Positions 1 to 8,043 of a stretch of 64,000 nucleotides of DNA are shown here, one piece after another. Source of the stretch: CAKZQX01 sp034437035 (GTDB lineage Bacteria; Chloroflexota; Chloroflexia; Chloroflexales; Chloroflexaceae); contig DAOTUI010000175.1 of the NCBI GenBank assembly GCA_034437035.1, positions 25,178 to 89,177 of the forward strand, in the 5' to 3' direction. How positions within the stretch are numbered: the first letter of the stretch is position 1; the number at the start of each line of letters is the position of its first letter. Below the pieces are notes generated by a model that was not told the DNA's origin, did not search any database, and saw only the letters and a list, made by a program, of their open reading frames with translations. The position numbers and the translations under genes are program-made.

Positions 1-1986
1 CCGGTCACGCTCACTCAGGTTATCCTGTTCCGCCGAGCGCCGGGCCAGCAACTGTGCAATTCCAACCAGCGAGGTCAGCGGCGTTTTGAGTTCGTGGGAG
101 GCAATCGCCAGAAACTCATCCCGCAGACGGAGCGCCTGCTTGGTCTCTTCGTGGAGACGCGCCTGCTCCTGCAGCGCCTGCTCCAACTCGCGCTTGCGCA
201 GGGTCACTTCATGCGCCAGGCCCGCCAGATCGTGGCTCTGGCTGGCCAGTTCCCGCTGGAGCAACTCGCGTGTCCGCTTCACTTCGAGCAGGTTTGCCAG
301 GCGCGCGCGCAACTCCTCGGAGGAGAAGGGTTTAACCAGATAGTCCTGCACGCCACTTTGAAGCATCTCAACCCGCAGTTGCTCATCGGCCTTCGCCGTC
401 AGCAGGACCAGCGGAACCGCCGCCAATTTCGGGTGGGACCGCACCGCCTGCACCAGTTGGATGCCGCTCATGGTCGGCATCATAATATCGCTGAGAATCA
501 GATCGGGTGCCAGCGCCAGCGCCTGCGACAACCCGGCATTGCCGTCGGCAGCGGTAGCAATACGATAGGTGCCCGCCAGCGCCTCGCCAATAAAGCGGCG
601 CATATCCGGGTTATCTTCAACAATTAATATTAGCGCCGCTTCAGGATCTGCGATCATGACAGTCTCCGGTTCAGTATGCGGCGACAGGCTAACCTGTGCC
701 GGTTCGGGCAATCGTGTCACGCTCCCGCCATTATCCGGCGCGGATATGGTTGCGGTACCAGCGGGGGATGTAGCAAGCGGCAGTTCAACCTGGAAGCGGG
801 CACCGCCGGTAGGCGCATCGTCAACCATAATTGAGCCGTTATGCATCTCAATAAACTCCTTGGCAATCGACAGGCCCAACCCGGTGCCACCGGCGCGGGA
901 AGGCCTATTACGATCGCTCTGGCGGAAGCGTTCAAAGATGGCGGCGCGCAGCTCCGGTTGTACGCCTGGACCACTGTCCATAACAACGATAGTTGCCTGG
1001 GAAGCAGTAGTATGCAATTCACAGCGTACTATACCACCTTCAGGCGTAAATTTAAAGGCATTGGCGAGCAGATTCAGCAGCACGCGCTGGATCTTCTCCG
1101 CATCAACCTGTGCCTGCACAGAAGCCGGGGTTTCCACCACAAAGGTTATTCCATCCGCCTGGGCCTGGATATCAAAATGCGCGGCCGTAACCCGCAGCAG
1201 TTGCGTCAGGTCAACCGTACTGCGGGTCAGGTCCATCTTCCCCGCCTCAAGCCGGGCCACATCCAGCAGATCGTTCACCTGCTGGAGCAACAACCGCGCG
1301 TTGCGGTCAATCATCTCCAGATTGTGCCGCTGTTTTCGGGTAACTTCCGGCGTGGAGAGCATGCGCTCCGTCGAACCCAACACCAGCATCAGCGGTGTAC
1401 GCAGCTCGTGGCTGACATTTGCGAAGAAACGCGTCTTCAGATCATCGACTTCGATAATTTTCCGGTACAGGATCTCCAACTCATTGTTTGCCCGCTCCAG
1501 TTGTTGCTTGCGCTCTTGCGAGATTTTGGCGGCGCTGACCAGCGAGAGCATGCGCGGCACCAGCGGCGGGAAAGCCACCGCCGTGGCAACCGAAGCTACC
1601 GCCGTCACCAGCTTGACATTCCCGGAGAGCCAGTAGACCGGCGTCCAGAAGGTCCAGACGGACATAAAATGAGTGCCGCCACAGGTGATGATAAAGAGCC
1701 CGAAAGCCAGCAGAATCCAATGAAACGGGATATCCCGCCGCGCACGATGCACCAGGTAGGTCAGCGTCAGCGCGATAATGACGTAGGATACGCCAATCAG
1801 GGCATCCGTAAGCACATGCAGCCAGAGAAGCTGACGATCCCACAGGATACAGAACCCGTGTGGCGCATAGCCGTTGGTAGTGAGCATGGCATCCAGCATT
1901 CCCGGCCCCAGGCGTAGCAACGCCAGTACCAGAACGACGCCGATGCTGCTATAGACGAATGGTGTCAGTCGTTTGTGTTTGAGCAT
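1..1986 (-). CDS. Hybrid sensor histidine kinase with ethylene-receptor-like membrane domain (partial)
   Basis: Open reading frame of 662 codons that runs off the left edge, so the C-terminus is missing. Start is the ATG at 1986. Residues ~10-150 are a multi-helix membrane region whose key residues match the plant/cyanobacterial ethylene-binding domain: Asp61 and Tyr68 seven apart in helix 1, Ile99, Cys102 and His106 in CGGTHFMSVWTF (ETR1 has Asp25, Tyr32, Ile62, Cys65, His69 and CGATHLINLWTF). A HisKA domain follows (VSHELRTPL, His193), then an HATPase (GTGLGLSIAKEF), a receiver (~480-595, phosphoacceptor in LILSDIMMP) and a second HisKA (ASHELKTPL) cut by the window edge. The REC-plus-second-kinase tail implies a phosphorelay. 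Family identity is firm; ethylene or copper binding is inferred from the conserved residues only. Confidence 0.9.
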   Translation of the reverse strand, partial: MLKHKRLTPFVYSSIGVVLVLALLRLGPGMLDAMLTTNGYAPHGFCILWDRQLLWLHVLTDALIGVSYVIIALTLTYLVHRARRDIPFHWILLAFGLFIITCGGTHFMSVWTFWTPVYWLSGNVKLVTAVASVATAVAFPPLVPRMLSLVSAAKISQERKQQLERANNELEILYRKIIEVDDLKTRFFANVSHELRTPLMLVLGSTERMLSTPEVTRKQRHNLEMIDRNARLLLQQVNDLLDVARLEAGKMDLTRSTVDLTQLLRVTAAHFDIQAQADGITFVVETPASVQAQVDAEKIQRVLLNLLANAFKFTPEGGIVRCELHTTASQATIVVMDSGPGVQPELRAAIFERFRQSDRNRPSRAGGTGLGLSIAKEFIEMHNGSIMVDDAPTGGARFQVELPLATSPAGTATISAPDNGGSVTRLPEPAQVSLSPHTEPETVMIADPEAALILIVEDNPDMRRFIGEALAGTYRIATAADGNAGLSQALALAPDLILSDIMMPTMSGIQLVQAVRSHPKLAAVPLVLLTAKADEQLRVEMLQSGVQDYLVKPFSSEELRARLANLLEVKRTRELLQRELASQSHDLAGLAHEVTLRKRELEQALQEQARLHEETKQALRLRDEFLAIASHELKTPLTSLVGIAQLLARRSAEQDNLSERDR

Positions 1987-2104
1987 ATTTTGACCTTCGC
2001 GCGAAGCAAGAGGATACCATACGTGGAGTTACGCTCAGGGCGCACCTTTTCCCGGCTGCCTGTATTGTACCGGCATTCCAGGAATGCTGATCACTGGTAA
2101 TTCA

Positions 2105-2380
2105 CACGCGTTACGCGGTACGGTCTGCAAACTGGGCGTTTGCGCCCGGTAATGGCCGGTTTCGCCTGCGGCAGCATGGTACGTGATCGATCTTTTTTAC
2201 AAAACATTTGCACTCTGTGTAAATATTTTGGAAACAAGAATGGTCTCTTCCGCCCTGCCGGAGGCGATATCCCCCGCCAAATGTGGGATCGCCTGATACA
2301 AAGATGGCAGCATTGGCCGTTTCACGGTGTTCGTTCATGTCGTGTTGTTCGTAGTCCAAACTCCCACCGCGTACGTCGTG
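2105..2380 (+). repeat. NIR-A, degenerate nested inverted repeat
   Basis: Left terminus CACGCGTTACGCGGT, right terminus ACCGCGTACGTCGTG. Middle arms GCCTGCGGCAGCATGG and CCGCCCTGCCGGAGGC are present. The central hairpin is decayed (TTTGCAC / GTGTAAA core only). At ~276 bp it is the longest copy, and its flanking 7-mers do not match, so it is probably old. It lies upstream of the minus-strand kinase. Confidence 0.8.
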
Positions 2381-2420
2381 TAACTAATTATTAGTATCTC
2401 TTGGCATAAACTATGCCAGG

Positions 2421-2470
2421 TGAGAATTGAGAACTGAGAACTGAGAACCGGGAACCGGGAACCGGGAACG
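2421..2470. repeat. Heptamer tandem array (GAGAACT / GGGAACC)
   Basis: About seven head-to-tail 7-bp units that drift from GAGAACT to GGGAACC. Shorter relatives occur near 18185-18215, 35822-35862 and 60062-60090, always between genes. No function is evident. Confidence 0.7.
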
Positions 2471-2611
2471 GGCCGATGGTGTGATGGCAAAATGCCTGGC
2501 AGATGGCGTGTGGTAGTGACACTTACGGCTATCGGCTGTGGGACGTGGAGCGGCCGGCATTACGCGAAAGCCGCCATGATGAGAACGGCAGGTCGATATT
2601 TGATACGTATA

Positions 2612-2830
2612 TCACCGTAAATAATGTTTTTTAGAACAATAAATACCCCACCATGGCACACTGTAATAACCAGGTGTGAAGTCTTGTTTGAATACCCCAC
2701 TCTGGGCCGGATACCCATTGCGTTTGCTGGTTGTTACCTCCCACACATTCCCAATCATGTCCAGCGCTCCACAAGCGGCGACATCTTCCAATCTTCCAGT
2801 GCGGCATGCGCCAGTCCGCCGGCCGGCAGG
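2612..2830 (-). pseudogene. Formylglycine-generating-enzyme (FGE/SUMF1) domain remnant
   Basis: One minus-strand frame keeps ~72 codons, including LDMIGNVWEVTTSKRNGYP, a recognisable form of the xDMxGNVWEW signature of the FGE-sulfatase domain. An in-frame TGA precedes the fragment (2831-2833). The usual N-terminal part and the C-terminal GGSW/CRxxxR motif are absent. There is no start codon in context. The upstream DNA is occupied by repeat hairpins and a 109-bp MITE, so the fragment is probably what remains after repeated insertion. Confidence 0.65.
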
Positions 2831-2902
2831 TCATGCAGCGACTGGTGCGGCTGTAACCGGCCCAACCGCACAAATTGAAAGATATTCCGCTCAAGCCGGT
2901 AG

Positions 2903-2922
2903 GGATGCGCTTCGGCGCATCC
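2903..2922. repeat. UUCG-capped hairpin of the GGTAGGGAYGCGC family
   Basis: Perfect 8-bp stem GGATGCGC/GCGCATCC closed by TTCG and preceded by GGTAG. Related copies lie near 13215, 13271, 50251 and 52678. It is a short dispersed palindromic repeat. Confidence 0.7.
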
Positions 2923-2961
2923 GCGCCTGCCTGGTTGAATGGGTTTTGTCGTTGGGAGTAT

Positions 2962-3070
2962 GGAAAGCGGAAGGAAATACTCATCCCTTCTGTGTTCCAT
3001 CGTCCAGTGGGCGTGGCAGCACCAAGCGGGGGAGAGCAGACCAAGGGATGGATTAAAGTTTCCGCTTCCC
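2962..3070 (+). mobile_element. 109-bp TA-type MITE, copy 1
   Basis: Matches the reverse complement of 63525-63633 over all 109 bp with two differences by my reading. The ends form terminal inverted repeats GGAAAGCGGAA / TTTCCGCTTCCC. It has no coding capacity. The flanks carry TA close to both ends. Small size, inverted ends and TA targeting suggest a non-autonomous relative of IS630/Tc1-mariner elements. No transposase is visible in the window. Confidence 0.8.
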
Positions 3071-3218
3071 TATAGCATATCACCCAGGGATGGCGCACTA
3101 TTCCCGGTTGGGACGTGAAACCAGGGAATGCGGGGAATAAAGGCGGGGAAACTGCTTGCCAAGCGGTCACTCAATGCGGTACAATCGCTGGCAGAAGAAA
3201 TAACAGGGGGCCAGCACC

Positions 3219-4553
3219 ATGAACCAGGACCAGCTTCGACGCAAGCACGCCGATGTGCAACAGCAGTATGAAAAACTGCGCGAAAAAATTGCCGAACTGC
3301 AGCAGGCCTATGCCGTTGCACCTGAGAATACCGAACGCGCAACGTTAAAGCAGCAAATCGCGGCGGCGGAAGCTGCCCATGCACAGATGGCGCAGGAGTT
3401 AGCTACTATCGAACAGCAGTTGCATCCCGATGACGCGCCGCCGGGGATAACCGCGCCGGCCGGCGGCGATACCGACACCGATATCGAAGTTGAAATGCTG
3501 ATCGAGTTGCAGCAGGGGGGCGAGCCGATTTTTCCGCCGGAGCCGGCCGAGGGCCGCATGCGGCCCAATTCGCCCTTCTATGTCGAACGCCCGGGCGACC
3601 GGACGGTGATAACAATTATCCGCAAGCCGGGCCAGGGTGCGACGATAACGATCAAGGGACCGCCGCAGGTGGGCAAAAGCGCGCTCCTCGACCGCGCCAT
3701 CGCCGCCGCGCGCGAGGCCGGTAAGCGGGTCGCCCTGATCAACCTCCAGGAGTTCAGTGCGGTGGCCCACACCGATGCCGATACCTTTCTGCGTGCATTC
3801 TGCTGCCGCATTACGGACGCCGCCGGCCTGGATGTGCCGGCCGGCCGGCTTGACGCTGCCTGGAACGAACCACTAACCGCGGTGCAGCGCTGCACCCACT
3901 ATCTGCAGCAATACCTGCCGATAGGGCTGACGCAACCGCTGGTACTGGCACTGGACGAAGTGGATAGTCTGCATACCCGCCCCTTCTGCGGTGATTTCCT
4001 GGGAATGCTGCGCCGCTGGCACACATGCCGTGCCACCGATGAGCGCTGGCGGCAGTTCGATCTCTTGCTGGTGACATCCATCGAGCCCGATCAACTGGTA
4101 GCGGATCGCAGCCAGTCGCCCTTCGACGTAAGTATGCTGATCGAGTTGGGCGACTTTACGCCTGAACAGGTTTCCCTGCTCAACCGACGGCATGGGATGC
4201 CCTTCACTGTGATCGAGGAGCGGCAACTGACGGCGCTCCTCAACGGACATCCCTACCTGACACGCCGGGCGCTCTACCTGGTGGCTGCCCGTGAGCAGCA
4301 CATGTTCCCCGCCGATATCTTTGTCGATGCCACAAACGAATCCGGGCCATTTGGCGCGTATTTGCGCGCACAACTACAGCGGCTCCATACAGAGCCCGAT
4401 CTGGTCGCGGGCATGCGCCAGGTATTGGAAAACCAGAGCTGCAACGAGCAGATCTTCCTGCGACTACGCAGTGCGGGTCTGGTTCGTCGGGCGGGAAGGG
4501 CGGTACTCCCCCGTTGCCAACTCTATGCCAACTATTTTCGGGAACAGTTGTAA
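3219..4553 (+). CDS. AAA_35-type P-loop ATPase with N-terminal coiled coil
   Basis: 444 aa. Residues 1-70 are charged and heptad-like (coiled coil). RPNSPFYVERP (~115-125) is the usual lead-in of AAA_35 domains. Walker A is GPPQVGKS at 147-154 and Walker B is LVLALDEVD at 241-249. A winged-helix-like tail follows. Proteins of this family are often fused to WD40 or TPR repeats, or linked to vWA-MoxR conflict modules; this one is free-standing, and its partner is unknown. The start at 3219 follows a G-rich ribosome-binding region. The TAA stop (4551-4553) lies inside the 7-bp target duplication of NIR-B, so the element inserted exactly at the end of the gene. Confidence 0.82.
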   Translation: MNQDQLRRKHADVQQQYEKLREKIAELQQAYAVAPENTERATLKQQIAAAEAAHAQMAQELATIEQQLHPDDAPPGITAPAGGDTDTDIEVEMLIELQQGGEPIFPPEPAEGRMRPNSPFYVERPGDRTVITIIRKPGQGATITIKGPPQVGKSALLDRAIAAAREAGKRVALINLQEFSAVAHTDADTFLRAFCCRITDAAGLDVPAGRLDAAWNEPLTAVQRCTHYLQQYLPIGLTQPLVLALDEVDSLHTRPFCGDFLGMLRRWHTCRATDERWRQFDLLLVTSIEPDQLVADRSQSPFDVSMLIELGDFTPEQVSLLNRRHGMPFTVIEERQLTALLNGHPYLTRRALYLVAAREQHMFPADIFVDATNESGPFGAYLRAQLQRLHTEPDLVAGMRQVLENQSCNEQIFLRLRSAGLVRRAGRAVLPRCQLYANYFREQL

Positions 4554-4557
4554 CTTA

Positions 4558-4752
4558 CTATAGTTACGCGGTGGGCGTACAAATCAGACTTGTGCTCCCA
4601 CAACGGCAGTCTTCGCCTGCGGCAGCATGGTACTGTTTGATCTTTTTCACGAACATTTGGCTCTGTGAGCCAAATGTTCGTGAAAAAGAATGCTCGGTTC
4701 CGCCCTGCCGGAGGCGAAACCAGTTTCTCAAGGAGTGACTGCGTAACTCGTG
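4558..4752 (+). repeat. NIR-B, complete nested inverted repeat with 7-bp target duplication
   Basis: 195 bp, flanked by TAACTTA at 4551-4557 and 4753-4759. Right terminus ACTGCGTAACTCGTG. The central hairpin at 4642-4688 is a perfect 22-bp stem with loop TGT (GGCTC class). It sits directly at the stop codon of the AAA gene and could serve as its terminator. Confidence 0.92.
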
Positions 4753-4759
4753 TAACTTA

Positions 4760-4907
4760 CTGCAGTTACGCGGTGCAACCTATTTGGGTCTGTTGACCGA
4801 CATGAAAGCCGGCTTCGCCTGCGGCAGCGTGGTACGCTTTTTAGCTTGTTTCTTTCGCCCTGCCGGAGGCGTTATCCTCTTCCAGAGGAAGGATCGCGTA
4901 ACTCATA
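4760..4907 (+). repeat. NIR-C, tandem copy lacking the central hairpin
   Basis: Begins right after the duplicated TAACTTA of NIR-B with CTGCAGTTACGCGGT and ends ATCGCGTAACTCATA. The middle arms GCCTGCGGCAGCGTGG and CGCCCTGCCGGAGGCG are kept, but the ~47-nt central palindrome is gone. 4908-5107 is the leader of the next gene, in which I see no clear promoter. Confidence 0.85.
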
Positions 4908-5107
4908 TTATTTGAAAGGTATTGCCCGTAACCCTACCTTCCAGTCCCCCACTTTTCGCACGCAACTACACAGGAATTACCATTGGGTGCCCATATATCT
5001 AATTATGGCTCTCTGGTAGAGTAGTATTGGCGATAGCATAGTTTACAGCTTGTTCTGGTTGCCACTGCGGAAGTTTACGCTGTTTTGCATGGGTAAGAGA
5101 CGAAGGT

Positions 5108-7126
5108 ATGGACTATATTGGTACAATTCTTATTGTCGATGATGATCTGGCCGGCTGTGAAACGCTCAAAGCGCTACTCCTGTCGCAAGGACACAACCTG
5201 CTGGTTGCCAATACCGGCGTTGAGGGATTAATACTGGCGACGGCAAGCCTGCCCGATCTTATTTTATTGGATGTGATGTTGCCGGGTATGGATGGCTATG
5301 AGGTCTGCCGGCGCTTACGTTCCGATCCGCTCCTGGCCGAAGTTCCCATCATCATGCTGACGGCGCTGGACGACCGGGACTCACGTCTGCGCGGGATCGA
5401 GGTGGGGGCGGATGATTTTATCTCTAAACCCTTTGATCGGGCGGAACTGCGGTTACGCGTACGGAGTATCGTGCGCCTGAATCGCTACCGCCGGCTACTT
5501 GCGGAACGTGCCGGATTTGAACGTATTATCGAATTTTCGCCCGATGGGATTGTGATTGTTAATGCCGAGGGAACTATTCTGCTGGCTAATCCGGCCACAC
5601 TGCGGTTGCTGGGCGCACAAAAACGTTCTCAGGTGATTGAGAAGAATATCAGTGCGTTTATTGTTTCAGCACAGTGGGAAGATGTGCTTGACTGTCTGGA
5701 TCGCATTGTCACCGATACCGGGTATAATGCACGCCTGGAAACGGAGTTTACCCGGCTGGATCATAGCCATTTTGCCGTTGAGATGAATGTCGGCTATTAC
5801 ATCTGGGAAAATGAACCGGCGGCGCAGATTGTCCTGCGGGATATCAGTGAGCGGAAGCAGGCCGAAGCACAGATTCAGCGGCATATTCAGCATCTGACGG
5901 CGCTACGCACGATTGACACGGCCATTACATCCAGCACTGACCGCCGCGTGACGCTGAATATTATTCTCGAGCAGGTTGTCAATCAACTGCATGTGGATGC
6001 CGCCATGCTGCTGCTGCTTGAACCGCACAGCCAGATCCTTGAATTTGCGGCGGGGCGCGGGTTTACCACCGAGGCGATCCGCCAGACCCGGCTGCGTCTG
6101 AATGAGGATTACCCGGGCCGGGCCGCTTTTGAACGCCGGATGCTTACGGTGACACATCCAGACGAAACGCAATCGTTGGGCAAGCGGTCGTTGTTGTTGC
6201 GGAGCGAACATTTTACATCGTACTATGCTGTGCCGCTAATTGCCAAGGGCCAGGTCAAAGGTGTGCTGGAGCTTTTCCAGCATAATGCCGGTACGCCCGA
6301 TGCAGAATGGGTGGGATTTCTTGAAGCACTGGCAATGCAGGCCGCAATTGCCATCGATAATGCCAACCTCTTTGATGATCTGCAGCGGGCCAATTCTGAT
6401 CTGGCGCTGGCCTATGATGCTACCCTGGAAGGATGGGTGCATGCGCTCGATCTGCGCGATAATGAAACCGAGGGGCATACGCAGCGCGTTACCGAGGCAA
6501 CTGTACGGCTGGCGCGCAACATGGGGTTTAGCGCAGCGGAACTGGTACATGTACGGCGGGGGGCGCTGCTCCATGATATTGGCAAGATGGCGATTCCTGA
6601 TAAAATTCTCCTGAAACCGGGGCCGCTGACCGATGAGGAGTGGGAAATTATGCGCCGCCATCCCGTGTATGCCTATGACTGGCTTGCGCCGATTGCATTT
6701 TTGCGGCCAAGCCTGGATATTCCCTACTGCCATCATGAGCGCTGGGATGGGAGCGGCTACCCCCGCAGACTGCGCGGCGAAGAGATCCCCCTGCCGGCGC
6801 GGATCTTTGCCGTTGTGGATGTCTGGGATGCCCTATGTTCGGATCGGCCCTATCGCCGGGGATGGCCCGAAGCAGAGGTGCGGGACTATATTCAATCGCA
6901 GGCCGGGACACAGTTTGACCCGCAGATCGTCACCCAGTTTTTGCAAGCCGACCTTACCAGCGATGGAATGCTGTGCCTCAATGGAGAGTACCGGCAGCCG
7001 GGTATGACCTCACCCAATCCCGGTGAGGTTTACGACGCCGGCACGATACCAGAGGTAGGAAGTCAGGAAGATGGCACAATGCTATCGTATTGCTGTAACC
7101 GGACATCGCAACCTGGGAGATTCTGA
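5108..7126 (+). CDS. Response regulator REC-PAS-GAF-HD-GYP, probable c-di-GMP phosphodiesterase
   Basis: 672 aa. The receiver is at ~5-125 (LILLDVMLPGMDG phosphoacceptor, KPFD lysine), PAS at ~135-255 and GAF at ~268-420. HD-GYP is at ~440-620 with HDIGK and HHERWDGSGYP, the metal-binding and signature motifs of c-di-GMP phosphodiesterases. It is cytosolic. The receiver is strikingly similar to that of the kinase at 10228 (shared LAEVPIIM, TALDDRDSRL, GADDF and SKPFDR), pointing to duplication within the cluster. The 3' end overlaps the next gene by 56 bp, suggesting coupling. Phosphodiesterase activity is inferred from intact motifs. Confidence 0.93.
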   Translation: MDYIGTILIVDDDLAGCETLKALLLSQGHNLLVANTGVEGLILATASLPDLILLDVMLPGMDGYEVCRRLRSDPLLAEVPIIMLTALDDRDSRLRGIEVGADDFISKPFDRAELRLRVRSIVRLNRYRRLLAERAGFERIIEFSPDGIVIVNAEGTILLANPATLRLLGAQKRSQVIEKNISAFIVSAQWEDVLDCLDRIVTDTGYNARLETEFTRLDHSHFAVEMNVGYYIWENEPAAQIVLRDISERKQAEAQIQRHIQHLTALRTIDTAITSSTDRRVTLNIILEQVVNQLHVDAAMLLLLEPHSQILEFAAGRGFTTEAIRQTRLRLNEDYPGRAAFERRMLTVTHPDETQSLGKRSLLLRSEHFTSYYAVPLIAKGQVKGVLELFQHNAGTPDAEWVGFLEALAMQAAIAIDNANLFDDLQRANSDLALAYDATLEGWVHALDLRDNETEGHTQRVTEATVRLARNMGFSAAELVHVRRGALLHDIGKMAIPDKILLKPGPLTDEEWEIMRRHPVYAYDWLAPIAFLRPSLDIPYCHHERWDGSGYPRRLRGEEIPLPARIFAVVDVWDALCSDRPYRRGWPEAEVRDYIQSQAGTQFDPQIVTQFLQADLTSDGMLCLNGEYRQPGMTSPNPGEVYDAGTIPEVGSQEDGTMLSYCCNRTSQPGRF

Positions 7127-7943
7127 TACCGTTCAATTTGTTGCCCATGCCTTCCAGTTGCTGCTGGCGCAGGCACAGCAGGCCCACCCGGCAGGCGTTG
7201 TTGCCCTCTTCGGCGTGGCCGCGGGAGCCGATATGCTGTTCGCCGAAGCTGCGCTGGCGTTGGGTATTCCCCTCGACGCAGTTATTGCCTACGAGGGCTT
7301 TATCGCCGACTTTCCGCCAGGACCATTGCGTGAACAGTACCTGCATCTGCTGGCACATTGCCGCAATGTCTCGACACTGCCATTCCGGCAACGTTCCGAT
7401 GCGGCTTACATGGCGGTTGGATGTCGATTAGCCGACAACTGTGATCTCATGCTGGCGGCGTGGAATGGTCAACCGGCAGCCGGCCACGGCGGAACGGGCG
7501 ATGTTGTCGCCTATGCCCGGTATATTGGTCGCCCGGTTATCCATATTGATACGACCAGGCATAGCATCCGGCATCTGCCGGCCCGAATGGAGGCCCAGGA
7601 CCGGAAACGGGTCGAGTGCCGCTGCCGGGAACAGCCCCGGCAGTATATGCGTGAACAACAACCGGAAATGCAGCGTGCCGGGTGTCTGCAGCAGTGGCGC
7701 AACCTCCGGCGCGTATTGAATTTGATCCAGCAAGATGTATCGCTATCAGGGCTTACGCAGTTCTTCACCTGGAGATGTATTTCGCCTCCGGCAGGGCGGA
7801 ACAGACCACCTTTTTCACGAAATTTTTGCACAGCGTGCAAAAATTTCGTGAAAAAGATAATAGCGTACCATGCGGCCGCAGACGAATCGGGCCACTCATT
7901 TCAATCAAACGTCCGGTTTGCACGTCCACCGCGTAAGTCTTGA
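7071..7943 (+). CDS. SLOG/Rossmann-like nucleotide-binding protein with repeat-encoded tail
   Basis: The first ~175 residues resemble the SLOG (DprA/LOG-like) superfamily: VTGHRNL near the N-terminus, FGVAAGADML, LADNCDLMLAAWNG, and GTGDVVAYARYIGRPVIHID. Such proteins bind nucleotides or nucleotide-derived messengers; the ligand here is unknown. It starts inside the HD-GYP gene. From about residue 226 the frame runs through NIR-D, so the last ~65 residues are encoded by the element. The original stop has therefore been lost or replaced, and the tail is probably non-functional sequence. Confidence 0.7.
   Translation: MAQCYRIAVTGHRNLGDSDTVQFVAHAFQLLLAQAQQAHPAGVVALFGVAAGADMLFAEAALALGIPLDAVIAYEGFIADFPPGPLREQYLHLLAHCRNVSTLPFRQRSDAAYMAVGCRLADNCDLMLAAWNGQPAAGHGGTGDVVAYARYIGRPVIHIDTTRHSIRHLPARMEAQDRKRVECRCREQPRQYMREQQPEMQRAGCLQQWRNLRRVLNLIQQDVSLSGLTQFFTWRCISPPAGRNRPPFSRNFCTACKNFVKKIIAYHAAADESGHSFQSNVRFARPPRKS
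7747..7942 (-). repeat. NIR-D, nested inverted repeat in the 3' end of the SLOG gene
   Basis: Termini CAGGGCTTACGCAGT and ACCGCGTAAGTCTTG. Orientation is reversed relative to NIR-B. The central hairpin at 7810-7856 is a perfect 22-bp stem with loop AGC (GCAC class). Flanking 7-mers do not match exactly. A reading frame stays open through the whole element. Confidence 0.88.
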
Positions 7944-8043
7944 CTATCACAAAAATAGCAAGTGTGTATTTTCAGGCGAGGGTCAGGTGCCGGCTCACCG
8001 CCGGTACGCGATCCCGTCAGGCAGAAGAAAGCCGGATACGATA

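Noticed and set aside
2631..3170. 179-codon minus-strand frame over the repeat region
   Set aside because: It spans a MITE and a hairpin repeat and is out of frame with the recognisable FGE fragment, so it is chance.
7970..8043. Possible c-di-GMP or FMN riboswitch before the hybrid kinase
   Set aside because: One 8-bp hairpin (GTGCCGGC/GCCGGTAC) is present, but the conserved core bases of GEMM or RFN elements are absent.
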